From: Actinomycetes bacterium
GTDB taxonomy: Bacteria > Actinomycetota > JAICYB01
Reading direction: 5' to 3'
Assembly: GCA_025934435.1 (NCBI GenBank)
Contig: JAICYB010000001.1
Coordinates: 1 to 64,000, forward strand
DNA length: 64,000 bases
A model generated the notes under the pieces. That model saw only the letters and a list, made by a program, of their open reading frames with translations. It did no database searches and was not told the DNA's origin. The position numbers were made by a program, and so were the translations under genes. Of this stretch, positions 20,289 through 28,674 are shown piece after piece (the first letter of the stretch is position 1; every line of letters starts with the position of its first letter).

Positions 20289-21374
20289 CTATTCCAGGGC
20301 AACCACAAACCACATCAGTTCTCGAAGAAAGGTGAGTTCTTCGTCCAGTTCCGTGCGTGGGACGACGCAAGAGAAGAGAGCACCTCGTGAGCGAGGTGCC
20401 TCGGACGCGATCACATCAAGGCGTCTTTGAACCCATGTCGGGACTGGACCAAAGAAGTCGATCCGCGCGCTGACGGCGTCCGCGTCCCCTACTCTCACCG
20501 TCTGTGGGTGCCCGCACTGTTCATCGATAGCGGCTTGCAGCCTCAAAGCCTCATCGGCGCCTCGGGCAACGGGATCGCCTACTGGAAGATCGAGTATGCG
20601 TTCCACCTGACCGTCGGAGAGAGTTGCGTAGCACCAAATATCTGAGCCGAACTCCTGAGGTCGCCTTGCAACAAAGCTCCCACTGTCCGCACGACGAGGT
20701 CCTCGCCAGCGACCACTGTAGTAATTGACAGGCAAAGCTGGATCGAGAATCCGTAGGTCTGGAATGTCTCCGGCCGGTCCGCGAGCGCTCAGCCGAGCAT
20801 CGTAGTCTGCTAGCAGCTCTACTGCCGGTAGGGGCCGTGGCACACGTAACCATTGCTCTATTCGGAGGCGGCGCAGTCCGTTTAGTTGGAGTGCGTCTTC
20901 GATTCCACTCGGATCGACGGATGTGAGCTGGCGTATGTGAGCATTGTGGACTAGATGAACGTTGGCATCGTCGGCGATTAGAGGTTCACCGTCTGGCCTG
21001 ACGCCGAAGACGAAGCAACCGCGCGTCTCTCTTCGGACGTATGAGGGAGTGCCCAGATACAGGACCCGACGCTTCGGCCCTTCGGGTTCGTCCGCGACCG
21101 AAAGTTCAACCAGGTCGCCGATGGCGATAAGTGACTCGATCGTCTGGTCGACCAACGACGAGCAGTCGGCCCCGATATTCGGCAAGCCAATGATGGTGCG
21201 AGTGACGAACTCCGAAAGGCGCCGTGGGGTAATGGGACAGACGAACGACGCAGCTCGTCGAACCAGACCTGCGAGGGCCTCTGGAGCCACGATGCTCTCT
21301 GGAATCGGCTCCACGTCGATAGTGTCGAGCAGGGCCTCAGCAGCAGTGGCCGGATCTAGGCGCTCTACGGCCAT
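20289..21374 (-). CDS. Unknown defence-operon protein, 361 aa
   Basis: Not recognised. The ATG at 21374 overlaps the end of the 949-aa gene by ten bases, and the stop lies eight bases before the helicase start, so it belongs firmly to the operon. The protein has a helical first third (RRLSEFVTRTIIGLPNIG), which could be a winged-helix-like unit, then a strand-rich middle (RVLYLGTPSYVRRETRG) and a C-terminal part containing DIWCYATLSDGQVERIL. No catalytic motif or membrane segment is visible. By position it occupies the place of the small DruB-DruD genes of Druantia type I, but I cannot claim homology. Confidence 0.6.
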   Translation of the reverse strand: MAVERLDPATAAEALLDTIDVEPIPESIVAPEALAGLVRRAASFVCPITPRRLSEFVTRTIIGLPNIGADCSSLVDQTIESLIAIGDLVELSVADEPEGPKRRVLYLGTPSYVRRETRGCFVFGVRPDGEPLIADDANVHLVHNAHIRQLTSVDPSGIEDALQLNGLRRLRIEQWLRVPRPLPAVELLADYDARLSARGPAGDIPDLRILDPALPVNYYSGRWRGPRRADSGSFVARRPQEFGSDIWCYATLSDGQVERILDLPVGDPVARGADEALRLQAAIDEQCGHPQTVRVGDADAVSARIDFFGPVPTWVQRRLDVIASEAPRSRGALFSCVVPRTELDEELTFLRELMWFVVALE

Positions 21375-24214
21375 CGCCAGCCCCGAAAGACTGAAATGGA
21401 GTCCTCGGATTGCGCCAGATGTGTTCCTATTACGACGCACCGGGCTGCGCGTAGAAGGACAGGCGAGACAATTACGAGATTGATGTAGTAACTCAACTCA
21501 TCGTCATTGACACGCGACATCACCCCGGGATCACTCGCCAACTGAAGCAAGAACTCTGCAAGAGAGAGGTCCACCGTGTCGACCCCTGCTTGTCCGGCTG
21601 TTGCAGCGAGGATTTCGGCGAATCTCGATACTCTCTCCGAGAGCTGGGCCGTTGCGAGGTGCGGTAGCTGTTCAGCTAACGCTCCTGCTATTACGGCTTG
21701 GTAACCGCCATGTCGGCCTAGTTCTGTGGTTAGCCCGTGTAAGGCCGACGAATCTGCTTCTAATACTTGTCGTTCTTTGTTGATCCAGTTCGGCCCAGCC
21801 ATCAGGCCGGTCAACGCTCGCGCGATAGCTCGAAGAACGTGCAGCCACGACGTCGCAGCAAATGGGTTCGCCGGAAGCTTCGCTTCGCGCCAAATCCTCG
21901 CGATGCCAATTGCTTCTCGAACTCTCGCTTCGTTCTTTGGCCCAAACTCAACTTCAGGTTCTGTGAGCACTGTTGATCGCAAATCATGGAGGTCACGAAC
22001 CATCGGAGGAAGGACGACTCCTGACGACAGCGAGTTAGAGAGAGCGCGGAAGAGTCCGCCGTCGGCGTGTCGCGCGACGCCAAGGTCGTCGAGCTCGAGG
22101 GTGAACTTCGCGGACGGGCTCCGGAATGAGTACGCCTCAACCCTCGTCGCTGCGGCGTCCGTGTTGTCAATGAGGCGGGCGAAGGGACCCTCGTGGTCCT
22201 CACCTAGTGACCAGCGCAAGGCAGTGAATTCACGCTCGCATTGGATAGATACAGACCCGATTGAACTGTGGGAGACGGTTACGAACGCAAGGTCGGCATG
22301 GTCGTAGCTCCGTTGCAAGGGAGGCGAGGAACGGGCCGACGCAAAGACTCTTGCCCATGCCGCATCATCGATCGGCAATGCGCCAGAGACCGTGGTGTCG
22401 GCGATTGCACGGATGGAGCGTGTCCCTAGAACGACTCGCACCTTAACCTCGGCGCCGGCGGGGCCGTCAATCGCTAGCGTCCCCCGTCCATCCCAGAGTT
22501 CCTCCAGCGTCGGCCGTCCTGGGCTCGGAACAATCGTCATTGCTTCTCGACCTGAACCGCTCGCAGTCCACGGGTGCGGCGGACGGATTCCCACGAGCAA
22601 CCGGCCTTCCGCGATCGCGCGCTCTCCCTCGGGAGGCTTCAATAGCACGTCGACCTGGTGTTCCCCCACCTCGAGGCTTGAAAGTCGAACGTAAGTCTCC
22701 GAGCCAATCCAGTCGATGGCGTGAGGAATGCCATTCACTTTGATATTCGCTTCGCGCACGGCACGTTGCGAGCTAATCGCAATGATTGGGTCGTCCCCAG
22801 CAACCCACTCGGCGACGCCTTCGCCATCCCACTTGGCCGGCAGAACGGCGACAGGCCGTACTTCTACCTCTGCGACAACGCTGATTGACATGCGTTCGAG
22901 GAGTTCGAACTCCTCGTCGCTTATTACGCCAGGAACGATGACGACGAATGCATAGACGCCTCTCGTGCAGCATTCCGTTCGCCGTATCCAGTCGGGGAGT
23001 TCTCCCGGCCACTCTTTGCTTAGCAGGACGCATTGGTTCCCTGGCCGTACGAAGAGTCCCCGCACCTGGACCGCGGTTGTGGAATCTGTCGAACGAAAGA
23101 GCCACTTTGGGCCGGGAGTCAACATGCAGCTCTCTGCCAGGAGCGCGTTGAGTCGAGGTGAGCCTTGGTCTGCTTGTATCAGAGGCGCCGCGGGGTCAGG
23201 CCAATAGTCGAGCGTTAGTCTCTGGTTTGGAAAGAGCAGCCGTCCTGTTGCGAGTCGGCCGTCAACTCCGGCAACAGTCGATCGCAAATGACGAAGTTCG
23301 TCGTGGAACGCAGGATATCGCTCGCCGAGGGTCGTCAGATCCGGTAGTTCAATCATGGCGGTCCATCCACGCGGACCGCGTTCCAACAGGATGTTGGGGT
23401 CTGTTAGCGATAGCGATTGCTTTTGGACATCGCGAGTTCCGGTGGTCGGCGCTTTCGCGGGCATGAACCCGCGCGTCCGTACTTCACTCGCCACGCGCTT
23501 CGCGCCCCGTAGAAACCTTGCTGCTTCCCGCTCCTTCGATAGGTCTGAAACTATGCGCTTTAGTGTCGCGCCGAGGATGTACGGAGAGTTATCGTCGTCG
23601 CCCGTCAGAAGGGCAGCCGCGACTTGCCCGAGCAGTTCGGTGTTCTGCGCGAAGTTGTAGAAACGCGACGATGTCCCGTAAGACCGACTCGCTAGTCGCT
23701 TACCGAGTTCTCCCGGGGACTCGAGAATTGCCGCGTTAAGGGCATATCGGTAGTCATAGAGAATCCGTGCTAATTGGCGCTGTAGGTCGGTCGGCAGTAT
23801 GGCGTGCGTTATCGGCCACGCGATGATTCGGAACCACTCGGCCCAGGCTCCTCTAGGCTGCGCACCACGGAACTGAGCGGCAAATTCACTGAATCGAGAA
23901 CGGACATATTGCCTTGCCGCATCCCCTTGCCACGACCACCGCGGCGTTCTTTCCTCGAATGTTGGCCAATACTCATCGCCTTCGTACTCATAACCCAGCT
24001 CTGCGGCGTAGATAACTAGGGGCAACCAAGAGCTGGAGCGCCAGCGGCCGGCGAAGACCGACTCCTTTACTAGGCCCTGAAGCTCCTCGATCTCTGGTAT
24101 CGAGAGCCCGTGCTCCAAAGCAAAGACCGGCAACGTCGGGTCGACTGCGTCGCGGCTAGCCCGCAAAGCTTCGAAATGCTCCGTGAGCCTGTGATGCAGG
24201 TCCTGAAGTGTCAT
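21365..24214 (-). CDS. Unknown large defence-operon protein, 949 aa
   Basis: Not recognised by function. The N-terminal third is helical and contains YWPTFEERTPRWSW and EWFRIIAWPITHAILPTDLQ, which look like conserved blocks. The middle is rich in beta strands, with Ig-like features (VRLSSLEVGEHQVDVLLKPP), and the end is helical. No nuclease, ATPase or membrane motif is visible. I chose ATG 24214; a TTG codon six codons upstream is possible. The gene follows a 288-base gap after the DruA-like gene and overlaps the next gene. It may be a DNA-binding or scaffold subunit; that is a guess from its size and place. Confidence 0.6.
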   Translation of the reverse strand: MTLQDLHHRLTEHFEALRASRDAVDPTLPVFALEHGLSIPEIEELQGLVKESVFAGRWRSSSWLPLVIYAAELGYEYEGDEYWPTFEERTPRWSWQGDAARQYVRSRFSEFAAQFRGAQPRGAWAEWFRIIAWPITHAILPTDLQRQLARILYDYRYALNAAILESPGELGKRLASRSYGTSSRFYNFAQNTELLGQVAAALLTGDDDNSPYILGATLKRIVSDLSKEREAARFLRGAKRVASEVRTRGFMPAKAPTTGTRDVQKQSLSLTDPNILLERGPRGWTAMIELPDLTTLGERYPAFHDELRHLRSTVAGVDGRLATGRLLFPNQRLTLDYWPDPAAPLIQADQGSPRLNALLAESCMLTPGPKWLFRSTDSTTAVQVRGLFVRPGNQCVLLSKEWPGELPDWIRRTECCTRGVYAFVVIVPGVISDEEFELLERMSISVVAEVEVRPVAVLPAKWDGEGVAEWVAGDDPIIAISSQRAVREANIKVNGIPHAIDWIGSETYVRLSSLEVGEHQVDVLLKPPEGERAIAEGRLLVGIRPPHPWTASGSGREAMTIVPSPGRPTLEELWDGRGTLAIDGPAGAEVKVRVVLGTRSIRAIADTTVSGALPIDDAAWARVFASARSSPPLQRSYDHADLAFVTVSHSSIGSVSIQCEREFTALRWSLGEDHEGPFARLIDNTDAAATRVEAYSFRSPSAKFTLELDDLGVARHADGGLFRALSNSLSSGVVLPPMVRDLHDLRSTVLTEPEVEFGPKNEARVREAIGIARIWREAKLPANPFAATSWLHVLRAIARALTGLMAGPNWINKERQVLEADSSALHGLTTELGRHGGYQAVIAGALAEQLPHLATAQLSERVSRFAEILAATAGQAGVDTVDLSLAEFLLQLASDPGVMSRVNDDELSYYINLVIVSPVLLRAARCVVIGTHLAQSEDSISVFRGWRWP

Positions 24215-24502
24215 CTCTGCGGCAAGAGGCAAGAGCTACCAACCGACAACGGTCGCCGGACCACCGCGGCAGCAATCCGACGAATAGCCAGGGCGCGGCG
24301 GAGAGAGGACGCCAGAGCGTTACCCCCTTTTGGCATATGACGCAATGGGACTCTACCTATCGAGCGTTTGCCATCCAAAGACCAAGACTGGAACGGAGTG
24401 GAAGTTCCGTTTTCGAAGTAAAGGGGGGGGCGGGTAGCCGTTCGGTGGCATTTGCGCCCCCACGGACCCCACGCAGACGTGTCCCGTTCGCCAGGCGAAT
24501 CT
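24215..24502. other. Gap between DruA-like gene and 949-aa gene
   Basis: No gene is supported here. The stretch holds a run of eight G (24423-24430) flanked by A on the left and C on the right, and a short imperfect repeat near 24390-24410. It may contain an internal promoter. The G run could be length-variable. Confidence 0.35.
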
Positions 24503-26464
24503 TCAGCTCTCTCTGTACGCGCTGGCGGTCGGGACGACCGGGACCCGCGCGGCATGGCAAACGGGCCTCCGCGTCGACTGTTGCGCAATTGAATGAAGAA
24601 CATCCTCGCGTCCGATCCGCTTTACGAGCCATCGCTCGAACCACCAGTCAACTATCTCTTTCACGTCGTCCTTCTTATCGACGTTGAAGAGATACCGCGG
24701 ACTGCCGGCGTGACCGAGCAGATAGGGCAACAGGTTATGGACAAGTGAGACCCCGTAAACGAGTCGTGTCCTTCTGTGCTGAAGCAAATCTTCAGACGGC
24801 CAGCCCAGCCGATCGATTCCTTCCCGAATCTTGCGGAGCTTGGGACTGGCACCCTCACCGAAGATGCTATTTACGCGACTGCCATTCTCCTGTTGCTCAG
24901 ACAGTTCGACGAGCGCTCTGACCGTCGGCTGACTGAAGTGAGATGTTCCGAACGAGCGTGAACGGCCGAGTTTTCGAAAAACGACGTCGGCTCCGCTCTT
25001 GCCACCCAACACTTCGGCGGGGATTCGGACGCGGTTGTACTGGCTGGATGAGCGACCGTAGAGCGAAGTCGTTCCGATGAAAGCCAAATTGGATTCGCGC
25101 TGAATAGGGCGGCCAGCCATAGATGAAGCGATTTCGCTTTCGTAATCGCCGTAACGCTTCTTGTAAGCCCGTATCACTGTAGGACTGACAGCGAGCATGC
25201 TGACCAGCTTGCCCGCGAGGAGCGAGTTATACGGCGGCACCGCTCCACACACGACAAGATCGGCAATCTCGGTGCCGACCGCTTCGGCCCTTGCGCGCCG
25301 CGTGATTGCGAGAACCGCACGCCTGGCCTCGGGACGTTGCAGCGCGTCGGCGAGGCGGTGTGCGGTCGGACGATCCAACAAACTTCGCCCGAGCGCCATG
25401 CGGCATTGCAACAATTCGGCTAAGTAAAGGCAGCGCTTACTCCGGTACAAGTCGGACTCAGCTCTCGCTTGCCAGTCAGTAGATCCATTCTTTGATTTGA
25501 GGTCAGTGCTCCGAGCGAAGCGATGATGGTCGCGTCGTCTGACCGCGGCTTCCGTGCGAAGACGTTCCACCGCAGCCTCAGTCGGTTCGTCCCAGAGCGA
25601 AGGCCAGTACAGGCCGTCGCGGATTAGGTCGTCGACGTACGTCTCAGAGAGCCCGCGATTAAGTCGTTCCACGACCCAACGCGCTGTCTCCGCCGTCGGC
25701 TCTTCCCGCATACGTTCGAGGACCTGGTCTGACTCCCAACCGATCCAGACGTCTCGTTCGCGAATCTGAACAACGGCGCTACCGAGCGCGCCGATGCCGA
25801 TGACAGGATGGAAGGGGCTGATCTGATCGCGCACAAGGAAAGCAAGAGTTCGGCCCGGTGTTGTCTGGTACTGATTCGACCACGTGTGTCGAAAATAGCG
25901 CCAGACATCAAGCAGCCGAAGCCCGGTGAGCTCGCAACGCATCCCAGGTTCCACAACTTGCACGTACGGATCGACGACGCTTCTCGAGTCAGCTTGCCCG
26001 CTCGCCTCAAACTCCTTCAGGCGTCGAACGAGGTCCTCGCCGTCTCTCATGAGGTCAAAAATAGACACAAATCTGCCATTCCACTCCGATGGGCGCTCCA
26101 TTTGAGAGACGAACCGACGGACGGCAGGCGACGAGAGCTGTTCATCCCGCGCGCGGAGTTCCTGTCTTCGTACGCGCTCGCGCTCACGATCCGGGTCGAG
26201 TTCCACAAGCGGTGGCGTCACCATGAGCGAACTCCCGCTTTGCAATTCAACACGCCACCCGTCCGCTATGAGGTCAGCGACCAAGCTGACGGCTGCTCGA
26301 ACGACGACGTCGTCATCTCGACTGAGGACGGAGACGACGGAGTCCGAAGAGCCGTCTCTCGAGATCAGTTTTTCGACGTGCCGGACGAACCGCCGTCGTA
26401 GCGCGGACGCCACCGGGAGCGCCGGGAGCTCGATTGAGGCGGAACAGTCCGAACAGTCCATCAC
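24503..26464 (-). CDS. DruA-like protein (DUF4338)
   Basis: This 653-aa protein fits the DUF4338 family, to which DruA of the Druantia anti-phage system belongs. Blocks I recognise are DVWRYFRHTWSNQY, HPVIGIGALGSAVVQI followed by DVWIGWES, then CGAVPPYNSLLAGKLVSML, IGTTSLYGRSSSQYNRVRIP and VNSIFGEGASPKLRKIREG. It is longer than the roughly 400-aa DruA of type I systems, with an extra N-terminal region opening with a CSDC cysteine pair. The biochemical role of DruA is not something the sequence settles. The ATG overlaps the stop of the GHKL ATPase gene (ATGA at 26461), so the two are translationally coupled. Family call fairly sure; function inferred from context. Confidence 0.78.
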   Translation of the reverse strand: MMDCSDCSASIELPALPVASALRRRFVRHVEKLISRDGSSDSVVSVLSRDDDVVVRAAVSLVADLIADGWRVELQSGSSLMVTPPLVELDPDRERERVRRQELRARDEQLSSPAVRRFVSQMERPSEWNGRFVSIFDLMRDGEDLVRRLKEFEASGQADSRSVVDPYVQVVEPGMRCELTGLRLLDVWRYFRHTWSNQYQTTPGRTLAFLVRDQISPFHPVIGIGALGSAVVQIRERDVWIGWESDQVLERMREEPTAETARWVVERLNRGLSETYVDDLIRDGLYWPSLWDEPTEAAVERLRTEAAVRRRDHHRFARSTDLKSKNGSTDWQARAESDLYRSKRCLYLAELLQCRMALGRSLLDRPTAHRLADALQRPEARRAVLAITRRARAEAVGTEIADLVVCGAVPPYNSLLAGKLVSMLAVSPTVIRAYKKRYGDYESEIASSMAGRPIQRESNLAFIGTTSLYGRSSSQYNRVRIPAEVLGGKSGADVVFRKLGRSRSFGTSHFSQPTVRALVELSEQQENGSRVNSIFGEGASPKLRKIREGIDRLGWPSEDLLQHRRTRLVYGVSLVHNLLPYLLGHAGSPRYLFNVDKKDDVKEIVDWWFERWLVKRIGREDVLHSIAQQSTRRPVCHAARVPVVPTASAYRES

Positions 26465-28050
26465 ACAGCGTTATAGAAGGCCGCGCTGACATCGCTCCAA
26501 AGGCGGCGTTGGTCTCTCAGAAGGGTACGTCGAGTGGCCTCGTTGGCAGCCGAGGCTTCTGCACGGGCAGTTGCTAAGACGAGCATCGTCAATAGGGTCG
26601 CCCACTTCTGATCCCGATCTAGGTCGCTCGACGCCAGAGGTCCCAACAGGTCTCGAAATATTGGGTGTCGTGAGTTGAGGAGGAGGCATAGCTGGTTATC
26701 GCGACGCACAAAGTCGAATGCGATTGCGTCGGTCAGCTCGGCGACTCGAACAAGGTAGGGCGCATCCTGCCGCCCCAAATCGTCGAGGAGCGACTCATAC
26801 GCGGTCGCCTCACGTCTGCGTACTGGAGGGAGTCGCGGGAGCGAACGGTCCGCTGACGCGGCACGGCGTTCGGCTTCCCGCAGCGAAGTGTGGACCTTAA
26901 GCATCTCGAACCGACGGCGGACCCGAGAATTCAGTGCACGCGCCACCTGTTCTATGTCTGACGCGAGGGTCTCGATCAGTGCCTGGCGAGGCACGATGCG
27001 TTGCTTTGAATTTGTTATGCCGAAGAACTCGTCAAGTGTGGGGTCGAACGCAATCTCACATCGCCACCAATCATCGTAGTTTTCCCGTCGTTTGGAACCC
27101 ATGAAGTACCAGCCATGATCGATTTCGCGACCGGCACGAACAATGGAGACTGGTGAGCTACGCGTGAGGCCAAGTTTTTGCTTCTCGGAGTTCGTCAGCC
27201 CATGCCAATCTTCGACGGGCAACTCCGCGAATCGAACCACCACTTCACCCGGAGCTCCGCTGATGCTCGTCAGCTGGTAGCGAAGTGCATCGCCAAACAA
27301 GCGACCGCCATTGACTACCGCATTCTTCTGGATGCACAGCGGGTCATACGGGGGAATCTTCTTTCCATTGAGCGTCAGCTTCAGCCGGGTTCCAATGAAG
27401 TGTCGGTATATTCGGCCGAGATCGTGCTCGAGACGTGTCAGGAGCGAACTCCTCCGACGGTAGTCGAGTCGGTCGCACTTCAAAAGCCGGACGGCGGAAC
27501 CTTGGGGCGACTTGCCAACGAAGTCAGGAGGCACCACGCGTTTCGGACTAGGAATCGTGACGTAAGTGCCCTGTACGACTTCGTCAAAGTCGAGGTAAGT
27601 CCAGAGCACCTGCCGACCACGCCAAGAGTAGAGTTCCGCGCGTCTGGCCTGACTGAGGACCCCGTTAGGGAGTCCCATGCCAAACCGTCCGAGAGATGAA
27701 CGGTCCCCGAATCGCGTAGTCCCGCCAAACGCTAGCGCCTGTTGCATGTGGCGCGCGCTCATGCCGGCACCATCGTCTGTAACGACGATCTCAATCCCGT
27801 CCTTCGATGGAGTCAGGACATCAATCGTCACTCGACTAGCTCCAGCTTGAATTGCATTGTCGACGAGCTCAGCCATTGCAAACGAAGTGCTGCGATAGCC
27901 GGAGTCTCGCGTGGCCGAAAAGAAATTCTCTACGTGGACAAGCCGTCCGACGTCCTTCATGCGGGGCTTGCGGAACGTTGGCGTCGTCGGTTCGGAGGAA
28001 ACGACGGCTCTGCGTCTTGCACCCCGGGGCGACACTTGCCGGGCCTTCAC
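26461..28050 (-). CDS. GHKL (MORC/Hsp90-like) ATPase
   Basis: This 529-aa protein has the GHKL ATPase fold at residues ~50-150: MAELVDNAIQAG (N box with catalytic Glu and Mg-binding Asn), TDDGAGMS (G1), and SLGRFGMGLPNG (G2). There are no phospho-accepting histidine or receiver domains, so it is not a sensor kinase; the layout is nearer to MORC and MutL-like ATPases, which close around DNA on ATP binding. The GTG start has GGGAGGT upstream at good spacing. It is the first gene of the defence operon. MORC/MutL-type ATPases are known in other defence operons, but this one beside DruA is unusual to my knowledge. Confidence 0.85.
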   Translation of the reverse strand: MKARQVSPRGARRRAVVSSEPTTPTFRKPRMKDVGRLVHVENFFSATRDSGYRSTSFAMAELVDNAIQAGASRVTIDVLTPSKDGIEIVVTDDGAGMSARHMQQALAFGGTTRFGDRSSLGRFGMGLPNGVLSQARRAELYSWRGRQVLWTYLDFDEVVQGTYVTIPSPKRVVPPDFVGKSPQGSAVRLLKCDRLDYRRRSSLLTRLEHDLGRIYRHFIGTRLKLTLNGKKIPPYDPLCIQKNAVVNGGRLFGDALRYQLTSISGAPGEVVVRFAELPVEDWHGLTNSEKQKLGLTRSSPVSIVRAGREIDHGWYFMGSKRRENYDDWWRCEIAFDPTLDEFFGITNSKQRIVPRQALIETLASDIEQVARALNSRVRRRFEMLKVHTSLREAERRAASADRSLPRLPPVRRREATAYESLLDDLGRQDAPYLVRVAELTDAIAFDFVRRDNQLCLLLNSRHPIFRDLLGPLASSDLDRDQKWATLLTMLVLATARAEASAANEATRRTLLRDQRRLWSDVSAAFYNAV

Positions 28051-28124
28051 GCTTACCTCCCTTGGGACTCGTTATGTGACGCACAATGGCGCGTACGCAT
28101 CCGCTAGCGCCAACTCCCACGCAG

Positions 28125-28140
28125 CGACGACGCGTCGTCG
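28125..28140. promoter_or_regulatory. 16-base palindrome, possible operator
   Basis: CGACGACGCGTCGTCG is perfectly self-complementary and lies about 75 bases upstream of the first gene of the defence operon. It could bind a dimeric regulator. In DNA this GC-rich such a palindrome can also arise by chance. Confidence 0.35.
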
Positions 28141-28532
28141 TCTGGCGAGCACGACGTTCTTGGTCTTGTTCACTGGGGATGTGGGTGCCGGATCGACGCG
28201 AGAGGGAACTGCCTGATGGACCGCAATCTTGGCGAGTTCCTCGCCGGAAATCTCGTGCGGATTCGGCCCACGCTTGGATCAAAGGACTTACCAACGCGTA
28301 TCTATTCGGGCTTCCCGGTCTCGGGCGGCCTTTTAGAGTCGACCAACGAGGACTGCCAGCCGGACCGGTGCTCCGAACGTCCGTCGAATGGCCGTGCATA
28401 ACGCTTGACCCGACGGGCCAGCTCCGCGTCGTCGAATCCCCGCGACTCCCGCTGGCGAACGGCCTTACGGCGTTGCGGCCCGCGCGCTTTCGAGGATGCC
28501 GCGCTTCTGTGTCGTCTACGTAACTCATGAGG

Positions 28533-28566
28533 AAACCTGGTCGGGAAAAAACCTGAGAAACCTGAG
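28533..28566 (-). repeat. CTCAGGTTT repeat cluster (iteron-like)
   Basis: On the minus strand CTCAGGTTT occurs twice in immediate tandem, and a third CAGGTTT follows 16 bases after the second. The cluster sits about 110 bases downstream of the winged-helix replication-like gene. Short direct repeats like these are typical binding sites of plasmid replication initiators or of small repressors. Confidence 0.4.
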
Positions 28567-28674
28567 CGGGGCCGGACGGCACTGCGCTACGGGTCGCCGC
28601 GGTTGACCGCTGAGACTTTTCGGGTGCCCCCCTCGGCCGCTGGCGTCGTCCAGCGCCCGCACGGCGGCGGCACC

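Larger units (their letters stand above)
28051..28674. other. Intergenic region upstream of the defence operon
   Basis: This 624-base stretch separates the replication-like gene from the first gene of the defence operon, both on the minus strand. Several open frames cross it but none has a credible start. It holds a perfect 16-base palindrome (28125-28140) and a cluster of CAGGTTT repeats (28533-28566), described separately, and must contain the main operon promoter. I cannot place the -10 with confidence. Confidence 0.45.

Noticed and set aside
6040-28050. Assignment to BREX, DISARM or the Dpd system
   Set aside because: No PglZ phosphatase, DNA methyltransferase, phospholipase-D nuclease or tRNA-guanine transglycosylase-like gene is present; only DruA-like and DruE-like parts match a known system.
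27869-28582. 237-codon minus-strand frame upstream of the GHKL gene
   Set aside because: It overlaps the GHKL gene in another frame and lacks a ribosome binding site or protein-like composition.
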